Positions 21,821 to 33,620 are shown, counted from the stretch's first letter. The stretch: DNA of 64,000 bases from Brachypterus glaber (GCA_958510825.1 OY294044.1:84056895-84120894), one strand, 5' to 3'. Made by a program: numbers and translations. The notes: generated by a model not told the origin, from the sequence alone.

Positions 21821-21969
21821 GGTCTGTTCGTTGGTGTTGAACTTTCTTGCACTTTAGAGTCGAACACATTCATTTTCATGTTTAAAAATTAGGGAACAAA
21901 TACAGTACTTATTTGGTTGGACGAAAAATGTACATCAGTGCAAGAAAGTACAATACCAACGAACAGACC
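21821..21969. mobile_element. MITE, 149 bp, TA-flanked (copy 1)
   Basis: Termini GGTCTGTTCGTTGGTGTTGA and 'actttcttgcact' are inverted at the right ('agtgcaagaaagtac' to 'ccaacgaacagacc'). TA flanks both sides (21819-21820, 21970-21971), as in Tc1/mariner-type MITEs. A second copy in the opposite orientation is at 23697-24690. Confidence 0.8.
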
Positions 21970-21971
21970 TA

Positions 21972-22849
21972 ATGTGAGTACTTACTATTATGTACCTTAG
22001 CTTCCTTATCTGAGTATGTGGACCAACATTTGATCCTTTCTCCTAAATATGACTTTTTATAAAGTACACTTTTTCTTAATTTTCTTTAATGATATGCTCT
22101 CCTGTCTCCTATTCTTAACATTTTCCCACAGCACCACACATTTTAAAGAATTATTTTTCCCCTGTCATTCATCTATCGTATTAATCCAGAAGAGGATCGA
22201 AAAAATATTATAACAATATGATATAATTAATTAGTGACAATATAATTTGTAATTATTTTATATTAAATCTCAGCCTTATATGCAATTTGTATAGGAAAAA
22301 TTTACATTATACGTAAGCTTCGCATTCTATAGTATACTCCTCCTACTGAAAAGTAGCTTAAACTTAATTAAATGGAAGGGGTATTTTTCTAATTTTTAAT
22401 CGGAGCCTCCTATTTTTTTTTTTGTTTAAAAATGGATTATTTTTTTAATTTTCTATAAATGATTGTTTAATATACTATTTTTTCATAAAAAAGGTACATT
22501 TCCTTATATTTTTTCGTTTGGACTTTTTAAAAAGTTTAGCTCTCTATAATTTTTTTGACTTTCGGGTGATTTTTTTCAAAGTTCCCACGAGTAACCATTC
22601 TACAAAAATTACTTTTGTCGCACTTTTCCATAATTTTTTGTTTTAATTTTTTTTAGGTTCAGGCTTTTATAACGTTTTTGTTTTTATGGATTTTTTTTTA
22701 TTTTAATTCGATTGATACTTTTTATGAAATGAATTTCTCCTTTAAAAATAAAGTTGATCGGAGAATTGCACCCACACATTTTCATTTTTTTTTTAATATT
22801 TCGCCTTCTGTAACTTATTTTTTAAAAGATTCTTTTCAGTTTTAATAGG
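21972..22849. other. AT-rich stretch with no recognised feature
   Basis: T-rich tracts throughout. No gene, RNA or repeat boundary can be supported. Confidence 0.35.
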
Positions 22850-23095
22850 CTTCGTATGCTTACCAAGATTACTTTATGCTGAAAATTTAAAGTCGATGGA
22901 ATCATTTGTTCCTGAGTTATCATGCCCAAAGAAAACGTGACCTACGCATAGACAGATAGATGGACAGACAGAAAGACTAACGGAGATTGTTACAAGTCAT
23001 TTAGAAGTTTATAAAATGGAACATTTTTTTTTTCTTTTTTGGAGTTCAATGTAAACGAATAATACTCCTCTGCTGTGTAGCTGCGGGGAGTATAA
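22850..23095 (+). repeat. Dispersed repeat with GACAGACAGA motif
   Basis: 'aaagtcgatgga', 'gagttatcatgcccaaagaa', 'aacgtgacctac', 'gacagatagatggacagaca' and, further on, 'gtaaacgaataatactcctc' with 'gtagctgcggggagtat' occur in order. The same series is found at 56760-57095. This is the inverse of the motif in modular-repeat heads (gataactcaagaacgc with ggtcggtc). Confidence 0.6.
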
Positions 23096-23357
23096 CACAA
23101 CGAAATTAATTAAATTTTCCACACCATATAATTGGGACAATCTAGAAATAAAAATAGACTTTTCAAATTAGAGTCCCAGTAGGACATTTAAATTTGTATT
23201 AGGTTTAATGAAAGTTTTATGCGCAATCTCTAAATTAAAGAATCAGAAAATCATTATTTTTTATTGAACTAGGTATTAAGGGTCCTTTTGAATAAAAGGA
23301 ACATCAGGGACAGCGTCGGCCTGGACCGGTGAGATAGTAAGAAAAATCTCACCGGGA

Positions 23358-23550
23358 CTTTATTTTTTCTTTTTTGTAGTTATCAAAATTTCTGGCTGGG
23401 GTATTAAAAAGTTTTTGGAGGGGATGACTTTTTCTTTTTTAGTCATCAAATTTTTCTGGCAGGGGTACAAAAAAATTAAAAAAATTGGGGATGATGAGCT
23501 TCTCTTTTCTTTTAGTCATCAACATTTTTGGGAGGGAAAAATGTTTTATT
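23358..23550 (+). repeat. Tandem repeat, ~70-bp unit, nearly three copies
   Basis: The unit 'cttttt(c/t)ttttttagtcatcaa' then 'atttttctggcaggggtac' recurs at about 23358, 23428 and 23498 with substitutions. Just before lies an inverted 'accggtgagat' / 'atctcaccggg' pair (23328-23357). Confidence 0.65.
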
Positions 23551-23696
23551 TCACTTAGGGGCCTAACGGGTTACAGATCTCACTAGCTTCGGGATGCCCA
23601 GTCCGGCACTGATCAGGGACAGGCCAAAGAAAAAATATTGAGGGAACAGAGGGCTGCTTTTGACAATGCACAATCTAACTGCTCTGTACTCCAGTG

Positions 23697-24690
23697 CATG
23701 AGTTCCTTGGTGTTGCACCTTCTTGCATTGACGTACACTTTTTGTCTATCCAAATATTTGTTCCCCAAATTTTTAAATATGACAAAGAATGTGTTCGACT
23801 TTAAAGTGCAACACCAATGAACAGATCTCACGGCGAGCTTGCACCTACTTTTAATCAGAAATATAATCACTCTTAGTTTTTTTTCAGAAATTGATTTGGG
23901 GACATCCCCTGATTATTTTAGGAGCGAAAAAAGTCCTCGGGGCGCTTTTTAAGAAAATCTATTTTCATTCTTTTTTAATTTTTTTTCAGTGTGTGTTTAA
24001 TTTTTATTGCTGATATCGAAAGAGTTTATCTTTTAGGCAATTTTGTACAATTTCTTTTTCTTTTTCATTTGTTTCTGAGATATTTAAAATCAAAATTGAC
24101 AGAACCAATTTTTTAATAAATTTTTCTATTGTAACCTATTGAGATAAAATAAAATAATTTGAAATTAGTTTACTGCCATCTACAAATTTTATGTTAGAAA
24201 ATTACCACAAAATGGCTCTAAGCGCCAAAACACAATATCTATATAAACAAAATAAGTTGGCGTTGGCTAAGTTAGAGCCATTTTGTGGTAATTTTCTAAC
24301 ATACAATTTCTAGATGGCGTTAAGCTTATTTCAAATTATTTTAAATTTTTTAAATATCTCAAGAAGTTACAATGGCAAACTTGATTAAAAAATGGGTTTG
24401 AAATTTTTTGATTTTAAATACATATCTCAAAAAAACAATGAAAAAAAAAGAAGTAATTGTATAAAATTGCTTAAAAAAAATAAACTGTTTCGATATCAGT
24501 AATAAAAATTAAACATACATTGAAAAAAAATTAAAAACAAATGAAAATCGATTTTCTTAAAAAGGGTCCCTATGATTTTTTTCATTTTGCTCCTAAAATA
24601 ATCAGGGGATGTCCTCAAATTAGTTTCTGAAAAAAAACTAAAAGTAATAACACTCCTGACTAAAAGTAGGTCCAAGCTCGCCGTGACCTA
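23697..24690. mobile_element. MITE copy 2 of the 21821 family, split by a foldback element
   Basis: 23697-23828 matches the complement of 21821-21969, for example 'ccttggtgttgcacc', 'ttcttgcattgacgtacac' and 'aatgtgttcgact'. It ends 'caacaccaatgaacagatct'. The last bases continue at 24686 ('accta') beyond the element at 23829-24685, so the MITE was hit at its extreme end. Confidence 0.7.
23829..24685. mobile_element. Foldback element, 857 bp, CACGGCG termini
   Basis: The arms start CACGGCGAGCTTG(C/G)ACCT and run about 400 bases each: for example 'ggggacatcccctgattatt' inverted at about 24590-24620, and 'gttagaaaattaccacaaaa' pairing with its complement near 24285. The centre is about 24235-24255. 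ATCT/ACCT flanks may be a 4-bp duplication with one change. No transposase. Confidence 0.75.
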
Positions 24691-26999
24691 TGTAAATTGG
24701 ACTGAAAACGTACATAACATTATTAATTCTATAAAATAGTTGCGTCAAAATACACAAATTATGCTTAAAATCGCCAAATTTTTGCGAAACGAATTGAGGG
24801 GCAGCCTCCTTAGTCCCCCATATTTTTAATTGAATTTAAGCATCCAAATGCTTTGAAAAATAAGGATTATCAAGTCTATTAAATTTAATTAATGATATTC
24901 TAAATCATAATCATAAAAACCTACGAATTAACACAATTCTCATGAAAATTTGTAAAAATTATGTGAAACGAGACGGATTTATTAGTTTGATCCATACAAA
25001 ATCATTTATTTATGTATATATATAAAATAGTTAAGTTTTTCTTGGTTATGTTGACATTCAAAACAAGCCACATGCTTTAGTGTAAATCGGACTTTGTGGA
25101 GTACTTAGCGGCAAATTTAAAATAACTGTACTTAAAAAAAATAAACTTTAGTATACCGTATGACAAAACTGAATGTACATTTGCCAAGTCTACTGTCCAT
25201 TGAAGAATTTAGAGTGAAAAGAAATGGAAAACAAGAAAAAGTAACCAAAATTATTTTACTGCGTATTTCAACTTTAAATGATGAATATATTATTTAATTT
25301 TACACGATCTATTTTTTTACATGATTTATTTTTTGTTTTTAATATTTTTTACCAGTTCCTCTCTTTATTCTACTCATGAATTTAAAGTTTTTTTAATCTA
25401 AGTTGGGTAACCAACGTTAAGTCGCCGAATCAAAATTTATCCACAGAATATTTTTATCTTCCATGACTTTAGAACAAAGTGATTTTTTGACATTTTGCCC
25501 TTTTACATTTTTCAACATTCTAATAAGCTTATTAACTTATAAGCGTATAATAAAAAGAATGTAAAAATAAAAATCCAAAAAAAATTTTTCTAACTTTAAT
25601 GGGTAGGTGTAAAAAAAAGCACTCTGTAGAGTAAAATTGAACGTTTAATATTTAATATAATTAGTCTAAGACGGTGTAATTTAATAGGTGAAATAAATTA
25701 AACTTATTTGAGAGTAAAGATATAAGATAATTTAATGTGAACTTTAACTCAGTTTGCGTTAACAAATGTAAATCCAGTAAATAAAGTTCAGTAAAGTAAG
25801 TAAACCAAAATTAAGCCACCATAACAAAAACTTTTAGCAATAGGCCGTAAAGTTATGTAATGCTTCTCATCCATAGTTTACTCTTCACAGTGAAAATACA
25901 ATATTGTATTCGCAGCTGTATATGTAATACATACATACATGTATTAATAAAGTTTGGGAAGTACGTGATTTCTTGTCCCACTATTTTCCACGCCTGGACC
26001 TGACCTGTAATGTAAAATAGGGACCAGTAAACTAATTATTGCTGGTCTGCAATTTAAATCATTAATTTCCGCTAGATGGCGCCACCAATTAAAATATCAT
26101 TTTTAATGCTTAAAGCAAGATGGCTGTACTGCTGTTGTCATGATAAACATGAATATGATCTAATACATTTCATTTAAAAAACTCAGATGTACAGTTTTAG
26201 TCAATGTTTTTTACTTTTGAGACAGAGAAGGATAAAAAATGTTATAAACGGTGCCTGTGAGCTATAAAAAAATGTTTTTGTGGTTATTTATGTGGAACTT
26301 TAGTTTTATATGATTGTGCTTTTCTTGTGAAATGCAGGAAAAAAAATGTGTGGCAAATATGAAGAAAACTAAAAAACTAAGTATTATAGAATTATTTTCT
26401 TCATTTGAATTCAAACATCTAGGTTTCAAAAAAATTAGTACTTTATTTTTAAATAAAAACAGTTGCGAATAAAATATTATACAGGTCTCCCGTAAAATAG
26501 TACTTTTCCTCTACCTATAAATGGTTTCGCACTTCTTGCCTTGCCCATTAATACTATTTCAACTTCGTAGTTAGTTATTATAACTTTTAGATTTTTTTTT
26601 AATTGATGTTAATGTTTTTATCGATAAAGTTAGTGTTTTCCGAAAAGAGTCCATGGAATTTTTCTTCTATTTGTTTATAATAATTTTGAGACGTGTACCT
26701 CCCTAAACTTTTTTATTTTTTTTTTCAATACATTATTTTAAAAATTTGCCCAATTGCACAATTAATAATAATTATTATAATTACTAAAATTATAATTTTT
26801 ATAGGAGTAAATTTTGCTAAAAGTTTAAAGATGGGCTGACGAATTAAATGGACGGACGAACGGACAGCTAGATTTTTAAAAATTGGTTTGGAATTTTATT
26901 TAATACATTTTATTGTATAAAATGTATCGGATTTTGAGCTAAACTCGCAAAGTTATAATTTTTGACAAAAATTAATTTTTTTTATTATTATTATTATTT
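24691..26999. other. Long AT-rich stretch without recognised genes
   Basis: 25200-25290 shares 'agtaaccaaaattattttac' and 'tatttcaactttaaatgat' with the centre of the foldback at 56088. 'gctagatggcgccacc' at about 26071 and a GACGGAC-type motif (gacggacgaacggacag) at about 26852 are isolated words. No coding region is supported. Confidence 0.4.
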
Positions 27000-27950
27000 A
27001 TTTATTATTATTACAATATAAAGGGTTGTTAAAAACCCTATATAAACTCAATTTCATCAATTAGGTTGAAAATTTAACTAATACAAACTAAACTAATGCA
27101 AACTAAACTATATAAACTAATTTAAACTAATAAATACAAATAAAATGTTTAAGAGCTGATAGTTACAGATACATAAATTTGTCTAAGGGATTTTTAAACG
27201 TATTTATGGATGGAAATTTAACTACATGTTGAGCTGGGGAGCTCCAGGTAGTAAAAACCCTCTTACATAGAAAGTTTTTTCTACGATCTAATAAAAAAGT
27301 TAATATTTCTACAAAAACAAATGAACTTTTCAGACTTCAAAATAACCTATTTCTTAGTATTTTACATTTCTGCTCGTTACCATGACAGCAAGCAGAAAAG
27401 TGATTTTTTTCGGGAGCACAGTGTAGGCAACCGGCATTTCAATCGTAAAACAGAGCTGTCAGTTATATGCGAATATATGTTGGTCCGCCATTTTTTTAAT
27501 ATGAAATTATTATTTATTTTTAATCAAATCTCAATTTCTTGTGCTAAATATTTGTTTGCTATATATTTGTTGGTACGAAGGAATTATGGAGAGTTACTGT
27601 GATTAGGATTTTACTTTTACACCAACAGATTTGCAGAAAATTGTACTCAAGCGCTGCCACCTTACTGTCTTAAATTTATTTATTTTCGATTGTAGAATAC
27701 CATACTGAAAACCCAAACTCCAGGACCGGTCGAATATATGTTTTATATAAACATGCTGCTGTAGCAACCGAAGGCCTAGTAAATAATTTTCTCATTTGTT
27801 ACAGACCGCATTAATATGTTCAGACCAAGTCAAATCACATAACACCAAGATCCTTATGTTGGACGTGTTGTCTATAGCATACTATGCACTTGTTAATGTT
27901 CAAAGGAATTAACCACAAATTACACCATTCCAATATTGAGATAATATCAT
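27000..27950 (-). pseudogene. LINE (Jockey/CR1-like) 3' part, decayed and interrupted
   Basis: On the minus strand from about 27950 the broken frames read INKCIVCYR, then after a stop DLVWSEHINAVCNK. After a shift come ACLYKTYIRPVLEFGFSVWY and STIENK, the region just after the reverse-transcriptase core in Jockey/CR1-type LINEs. Reading resumes near 27300 with FLCKRVFTTWSS and VVKFPSIKNVFKNPLDKFMY, the typical LINE C-terminus (RVVNxWNSLPxxVV...FKxxLDKF). The segment between is an unrelated repeat (27285-27660). An AT-rich (TTA)n tail ends it near 27000. Several stops and shifts make it inactive. The upstream RT core is not found. Confidence 0.75.
27285..27660 (+). mobile_element. Dispersed repeat family R, copy 1
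   Basis: Shares the ordered words 'ctacaaaaacaaatgaa', 'ttcagacttcaaaataacct', 'cacagtgtaggcaacc' and 'gtgctaaatatttg' with the copy at 38275-38700. It also shares 'taggattttacttttacacc' and 'aacagattt' there and with the split copy at 57455-59290. The type is undetermined; the copies carry TTTA-rich ends. It interrupts the LINE at 27000-27950. Confidence 0.65.
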
Positions 27951-28365
27951 GCTGTATAAGGTGATAATGTAAAAGGAGATTTCCGTAGAATTTAGAGTCA
28001 TCCCGGATTACTTGCTATATATACTTTTATATACTCTTCTGCTAAAGACTGTAAAGAGTATAAAACTGTAACTCTAAGTAATATATTAACCGAGACCATT
28101 TACTGCAAAGAACATAAAAGGAAAGTTTTTATAAGGATACACTTACGGGAAACATAATCTGTCCAAGTTGGAGTTAACCAATATAACTATTAGCCATAAT
28201 AAGTAAAATACACAGTAAACAGTTTTAATTTAGAATATTGAGATAAACCTTTCACTAAATCGTTGTAAGAGATGAAATTTTGACAAATAACTGGCCCTAA
28301 AATTTAAATTAAATGTAGGCGTTGGAAGCACTCTAACCAGATTGACATGAACAACATGAAAATGT
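27951..28365. other. AT-rich stretch with no recognised feature
   Basis: Only a short 'atatactcttctgctaaaga' word (about 28022) recalls other repeats in the window. No gene is supported. Confidence 0.35.
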
Positions 28366-28577
28366 CTATAGTCTGTTTCTTCAAGAAAGATAGTAAATTA
28401 AAAATCGCACAGTCAATATTTTCAAAGCAGATTCGAATATTGGATGTGCGAATATACTAGCGTAGTTTATTTTATAAAACACAACTATATTCTATACATA
28501 AACATATACTATTCAAACCTGTTGTAAAAATATTTACTGTGCGATTTTCAATTTAGTATCTTAAAAAACAGACCATA
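28366..28577. mobile_element. MITE, ~212 bp
   Basis: Inverted ends CTAT(A/G)GTCTGTTT continue through 'agtaaattaaaaatcgcacag' at the left and its complement at about 28533-28555. The centre is unpaired. No target duplication could be fixed; no coding. Confidence 0.7.
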
Positions 28578-29652
28578 GTTAGTACTATTTTCGGCCTTCG
28601 TTAAAAAGAGAAAAAAAGTCAAGTTTTCAGTATCTTTATCGTGATAAAAAGCATTAAATAATAATATTATCATCATCATAATCTGCATTATAAATAATAG
28701 TTTGTTTGGTATATTTAAGAGGCAAACTTAGTGCATAGTTTGAATGGAGATTAAGACCTGCTTAGTTTTTTATGTACATTAACCCTGCATCATTGAAATT
28801 TTGGTTGTCTACATTTTAGTATTTTTTCTTCCTCGAAACGTGAAATTTCACCTTTAAAATTTAAATGTGAAATAATTTAATTATTTTTTCTCGAAAACGG
28901 TTAATCCTATAGTATAACAACAATACCTACCTTTTTTACGTATTTTAACCTAAGAGATCATATTCCGAAAATAAAATTACAAAAATGTCACACACAAAAA
29001 AGTCTGGGTTAAAAAACTGATTAGTCCTCCTTGTAGGCATACTGGGTTAAAATACATAATATCTAAATATAAAATTAATTTTTAGTGAATAGGAAAAATA
29101 GGAAAGAAACAAAAGAATATTTATAATTAGTAGATTAAGCTTAATTTGTGATAGTTTTTTAGTTTTGTGTAATTTATTTATTTATTTATTTATTACGTTT
29201 AAAGTCATTCCGGGACCTTATTTAAGGTATTTTGTACCATATTAGACTGTCTAACAATACTAGTATTTTGAAGTGCTCCAAGTCTATAGCCATGTAATGT
29301 TGCTAATGTTACATTTCGCGACATAAATGTTGACTAAAATACAGATTTATCTAAATTTTTGTGCTCTTCTAGAATATAAAATCTTTTTAAAATCAAATGT
29401 GCATTTGAAAATGTTTTAGAAGTCAGGCTATAATGTTAAATCTATATAAATTACTGAATTATGTATTAAAAGATGAAATATCCGTTTCTGATGTTACAAG
29501 GGAATTCGTTGATGACGGTAATTAAAGGTCCCTATATGATATAGTTATAACTACAAACATATTTTTTTGCATTATTAACTGAGTATCTGAGAGTGTATTT
29601 CAACTGGTATACCTTCAATTTTTTTCTTGGGTTATTTTACTATATTCTTAAA
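28578..29652. other. Repeat-derived AT-rich DNA
   Basis: 28800-29040 is a divergent copy of the 13590-14020 repeat ('gaaacgtgaaatttcacc', 'tttctcgaaaacggtt', 'acctaccttttttacgtatt'). A (TTTA)n tract lies at about 29168-29193. The rest shows nothing recognisable. Confidence 0.45.
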
Positions 29653-30147
29653 GCACTGGGAATTCGCTACAGTAGTAAATACTAAACAATTTTACATAGG
29701 GGAACAGGGGGCACAGTAAGTCACTTACTTTTTCAGAGCGCATATTTTTAAAAGTTTTGACAATAACTCAGATTTTGTTTCATAATACGTTTCTTTGATC
29801 TTTAAGCTAACATAATTTGCAGGTTTAAATTAAAAATGAATAGACCATGATTTTTTACAAGTACTTTTTTGACAGTATGTCATTTGATTCACTGAGCCCC
29901 CAGTACAGTGAATCACTACAAGGGGTGCAGTGAGTCAGTATGGGGTACAGTTAATCGTGATATTTAAATAAATTAAGTCAATTTGTTAATTAAAAAAAAA
30001 GATTATTTTAAATACCTACATAGTTAAATAAACTTAAATAAAACTCTTTGGTAACAAAAAACAAAACTTAAAATTAATTAACGTAGGTAAATCAAAACCT
30101 TGAAAATGAAACTCTTAAGTAAGAAAAAAAAACAAAAGTCAAAATAA

Positions 30148-30299
30148 AGAAACGGTCAAGTATTACGTAACGCTCCTAGGGGGGGTGGGGGTAGTTTTGG
30201 AGTGTTACACCCATGTTAATGGTATAGGAAAATAGCGTTACAGGGGGGGTGGGGTCCAAAATGATCAAAATTTGCGTTACGTAATACTTGAACGCTCCC
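30148..30299. mobile_element. MITE of the 'GGGAACGTTCAAG' family (copy 3)
   Basis: 'ggtcaagtattacgtaacgc' at the left and 'gcgttacgtaatacttgaac' with 'gctccc' at the right frame a centre with 'ctaggggggg' and 'aggaaaatagcgttacag'. It closely matches the inverse of 19298-19449. It is nested in the element at 29699-31344. Confidence 0.8.
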
Positions 30300-30369
30300 T
30301 AACGTAAATCAAGACCCTGAAAAACAATGTTAAATGTATACATTGATTGTATATTTTATAAACCAATTT

Positions 30370-30790
30370 TCAAAAAAATCAACACCACCCCTAAGGGGGT
30401 GGATTTGGAAAAACATAATTTCAAGATTTAGTTTTAGCAACCTCAAAAACCCCTATATTCAAATTTTCACGAAAATATTAAAAATATTTTAAAATATTTA
30501 CCCCCTCACCCCTGCGGGGGTGGAGTTAGATTTTTTTTATTATCAGATTCGCTTTCAACAATATTAAATACCCTTATAATGAAATTTTCAAATTTTTGTA
30601 AACAAATATTGTACAATTGTTCTCGCTCGGGATTGCTTTTGGTGAACAATCCCGAGCGAGAACTTTTGGTAACATACCTGTATTAAAGAGTTTTTAAGTT
30701 ATCGTTCCCACAAGATTTACCGGACAGACCGACCAATCGACCAATTTTTTTTGCTTGAAATTGATTTATATCGACATAAAATGTCATAAA
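30370..30790 (-). repeat. Modular C/G-core repeat, copy F (minus strand)
   Basis: Read on the minus strand, the head is at 30790-30610 (cggtcggtctgtccggtaaa, 'gataacttaaaaactc', 'ttaccaaaagttctcgctcg'). Units with CACCCCCGCAGGGGTGAGG and CACCCCCTTAGGGGTGG cores follow down to 30370. A local inverted duplication, 'ttctcgctcgggattg' at 30619 and 'caatcccgagcgagaa' at about 30647, makes a strong hairpin in the head. Confidence 0.7.
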
Positions 30791-31349
30791 ACGCAAAAAT
30801 ACCAAAAAAATTTTTTTACTAATACAGGGCTTTCCTAAATGTTGAAAATTTTCAAAATGGGAAAGATAAATTTCTACAATAATTTTAATTATAAATATAC
30901 AGGAACATTTAATCATAGTTGAGGCACAGTGGATCAGAAGCCACTGTGTCCAATCGGTCTTTGACTCACTGTGTCCCCCAGTAACCAGACCAGTTCAAAG
31001 TGGATATAAAAAAACGTACCAAATATGTGATAAATTTGTGTAAACACACTTATTTAAGAGTTAATAAAGAATATAAAAATGCCAAATTACACTGGAATTT
31101 AGGTAAAAGTAGTACAAGTATACCGAATTAACATATTAACAAAAAAAATACTTTCATTATTTATTTTATGCAGCCACCTCTTCGCTTCAACACACGCCAC
31201 GCAGGTTTGCTGGCAACTGACCCTTTATGTAGAGAAATGTCTTCTTAGCGTGCCATTAGAAAGCGGCGTTTCTAAAACTAATATTGGTAGAGTTATGGTC
31301 AACGATTCATTGTGTCCAATGACTCACTGTGCCCCCTGTTCCCCTATAT

Positions 31350-31502
31350 GGAACCCCACGAAAGTTTAGTAAACATTCAGTGGTTGTTACAGTATTACTT
31401 AACGTTAAGTTAACATTCACCGTGTGTTACAGTTACCAAAACTATAATAACGTTAAGTAATACTGTAACTAGTGAATGCTTACTTAACTTTCGTGGAGTT
31501 CC
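31350..31502. mobile_element. Palindromic MITE, 153 bp
   Basis: GGAACCCCACGAAAGTTTAG at the left is inverted at the right (ctttcgtggagttcc). The arms extend through 'ttacagtattacttaacgtt'. TATA-rich flanks on both sides. It abuts the right end of the 29699-31344 element. Confidence 0.75.
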
Positions 31503-31649
31503 ATATATACAAAAAAGTTTAGTATTTACTACAATAACGACTTCTCAGTGAGATTGTATTATTCTAGTGTGTAATTTTAACTAGTGTATTAAGTAGCATT
31601 TTATCCATGCAAACAATATCACTTAATATACGAGTTAGGAATTAAAATT

Positions 31650-31905
31650 TATCCAACACCCTTCAATTTAAAATAGGAATCTATAATATAAAAAAAATTA
31701 TGACAAAAAGATTAAGTTTAATAAGCAAAAGAGTGAGCAAAACATTTCATAGCCACTAGTGAAAAAAACTTAACTGTATATATTTAAAATAGACTATTTT
31801 AAATAGTGCTTTTCTACGCAAAAGAGTAAGCAAACAATTTTTCAGTCGCTAGTGGAAAAAACTTAACTTTTTGATATTTAAAATAGCTCTAAAAGGTGTT
31901 GGATA
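31650..31905. mobile_element. MITE, 256 bp, with internal direct duplication
   Basis: Terminal inverted TATCCAACACC (31650-31660 and 31895-31905). Inside, 'gcaaaagagt(g/a)agcaaa' through 'aaaaaacttaact...tatttaaaatag' occurs twice in direct order (about 31726-31795 and 31819-31885). No coding. Confidence 0.7.
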
Positions 31906-32089
31906 AATATATTTTTTAATGTATCAACCAATAGGCTCGTTGGCCATACAAAAACGAAAAAAAAAATCTTAATAGAATTGTCATTATTTGAAAAACAGCC
32001 AGTTTGCTGAATACGAAATGAGTGTTGCCAGAAAACGCATTTCATAAGCTACCATAATGGCTATAAAAGCTAATAATATTCTGTATTTT

Positions 32090-32369
32090 ATTTACATTTA
32101 CATTTTGTTTTAACCTCGTACTATTCTACTTAATTAAGCATCCCCTAAGTCCAGGACGTTTGTGGGCTAGTAGTAGAGGGAACCACCGGCTTTAACTGAC
32201 TTTCGAACAAATTTATATGGAGTTTCCTATTCACTTACGCCTTCACCAAATTTTAATTATTAATTAACTGAAAAAGGCAAATCGGCGCCGGTGAGAATCG
32301 AACTCACGCTATTTTGGGTAGTAAACGCGTCAAGTACGACGCTGTAGTCCACTACACCAATCCTCCCAT
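32090..32369 (-). mobile_element. tRNA-derived SINE, minus strand
   Basis: On the minus strand the head begins ATGGGAGGATTGGTGTAGTG (32369 downward, with A box TGGTGTAGTGG). It contains a perfect T-arm GTGAGTTCGATTCTCAC (B box) at about 32309-32293. The body matches the SINE at 3030: 'gttcgaaagtcagttaaagc', 'ccctctactactagccc', 'gatgcttaattaagtagaat'. The tail has a few ATGTAA units. The head differs from that at 3030, while the body is shared. Acceptor arms do not pair, so it is not a tRNA gene. Confidence 0.8.
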
Positions 32370-33464
32370 GAAGTCATTTATCTGACGATTTACTGGATTA
32401 ACTCTCTGCCACAAACACGGCGTAGATTTTACGCCTGGATAGTATGCAATTTGTGATTTTTCCCAACTCCAACTAACTACGGCTTTCCGCGTCTCAGTAC
32501 CTTTCAGATATTCAGTTTAAGCCCTAAATCTAATGAGATATTGGTATGTTGCATGTTAACGTTATCATTTAAAATTTGACGGCGTAAGAAATGTTTGTAA
32601 CCACGTAATAATACAAAAAAATAGAGTTTATCATTGCAGAAAAAAAAATATTATTTTTTTTAGAAATGTATTCTTATGTTGTTTATTTATAATTAAGTTT
32701 TTAATTTTATCTTATAAATATTTTTTTCTTTCTTCTACGAAGTTATTTAAATAAATTTCCCACCAGGTTATAATTTACAATTAACAAAAAATAACATTAT
32801 AGTACAAATTATATTATAAAAATAACTAACTTCAATATTATGTTATATTGCATTTATAATTAAATAATTAATGCTATAAAGAACACGTTTAAAGATAAAT
32901 AAGTCAAAATTCTAAAATTTTTGTTTGACTTTTAAGTTCTTTAAATGGTCTCATAATTTTTAAGCCATGTCTATAGTAACGTTCCACAAATAAGGTATCT
33001 GTGGCAGAGGGATAACCCCACTGACAATAGGGAACCTCCTTTGCTGGACTAACACAAATACCGGATCCTTCGATGAACTGTAACTTTCAACGAGGCAATT
33101 TAAAATCAAATTAACTTTTCGACTTCGGAATTTTGGGCAACATGCCATAAAAAAATCAATCTAATTACGGTTTTTTTCTCACTAAGTTTTAAAGAAAAAA
33201 ACACGTTATTCAGTATATGATCTTTCAGGATAAATTGAGTTTAATTGTTGTTTTTTTCTTAAACTTTGGGAATTTATTACTTTAAAAGACCCTCATTTAT
33301 ATTGACATTAAATGGTTAAAAAATAATACTTATTTTACTTCTCCCGATAAAAAAGTTGAAAAATTTTTGTTGCTTTTTTAAGTTTCTCATATAAAAAAAA
33401 TTATTTCCGTAATGTTTTATTTTACCTTATCAAAAAAAAAAGTTTTTTGAACCAAGGCGCTATA
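32370..33464. other. AT-rich stretch without a supported gene
   Basis: 'ctctgccaca' near 32411 is inverted near 33000 (tgtggcagag), with little further pairing. A 62-codon minus frame at 32960-33148 has mixed composition but no recognisable family. Confidence 0.35.
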
Positions 33465-33620
33465 TATAGGGAACAGTATATTACATAACTAGTGTGGAAA
33501 GTGACATATTTCACGCTAGTGGGAAGGTTTACGAACGAGCCGCTAGGCGAGTGAGGAAACCCCACGAGTGTATGAAATACACATTCCAACGAGTTATATA
33601 CACTATTTTTCCTATGATCC
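33465..33620. mobile_element. Imperfect hairpin element, ~155 bp
   Basis: 'ggaacagtatattacataac' and 'tagtgtggaaagtg' pair imperfectly with 'cacattccaacgagttatat' and 'acactatttttcc'. The centre has 'gaacgagccgctaggcgagtg'. A patch at 15420-15600 ends in the same style, which suggests a family of hairpin elements. Confidence 0.5.

Larger units (their letters stand above)
29699..31344. mobile_element. Inverted-end element, ~1.65 kb, 'GGGGAACAGGGGGCACAGT' tips
   Basis: The left tip GGGGAACAGGGGGCACAGT is inverted at 31326-31344 (ACTGTGCCCCCTGTTCCCC). Phrases such as 'actcactgtgccccc', 'tgactcactgtgtcccc' and 'gggtgcagtgagtca' recur internally (near 29885, 29925, 30960, 31325), facing both ways like subterminal binding motifs. 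TA on both sides may be the target duplication. It holds a MITE (30148-30299) and modular repeat copy F. Confidence 0.65.
29653..31550. mobile_element. Outer inverted-repeat element containing nested insertions
   Basis: The left arm 'gcactgggaattcgctacag' with 'tagtaaatactaaac' (29653-29690) is matched inverted at 31515-31550 ('gtttagtatttacta' to 'cttctcagtg'). Between the arms lie a complete 1.65-kb element and a 153-bp MITE, each with its own inverted ends. The outer element is therefore the oldest layer. Confidence 0.6.

Noticed and set aside
32290..32369. tRNA gene on the minus strand
   Set aside because: It has good A and B boxes and T arm, but the acceptor strands do not pair and the sequence continues into a SINE body and tail.
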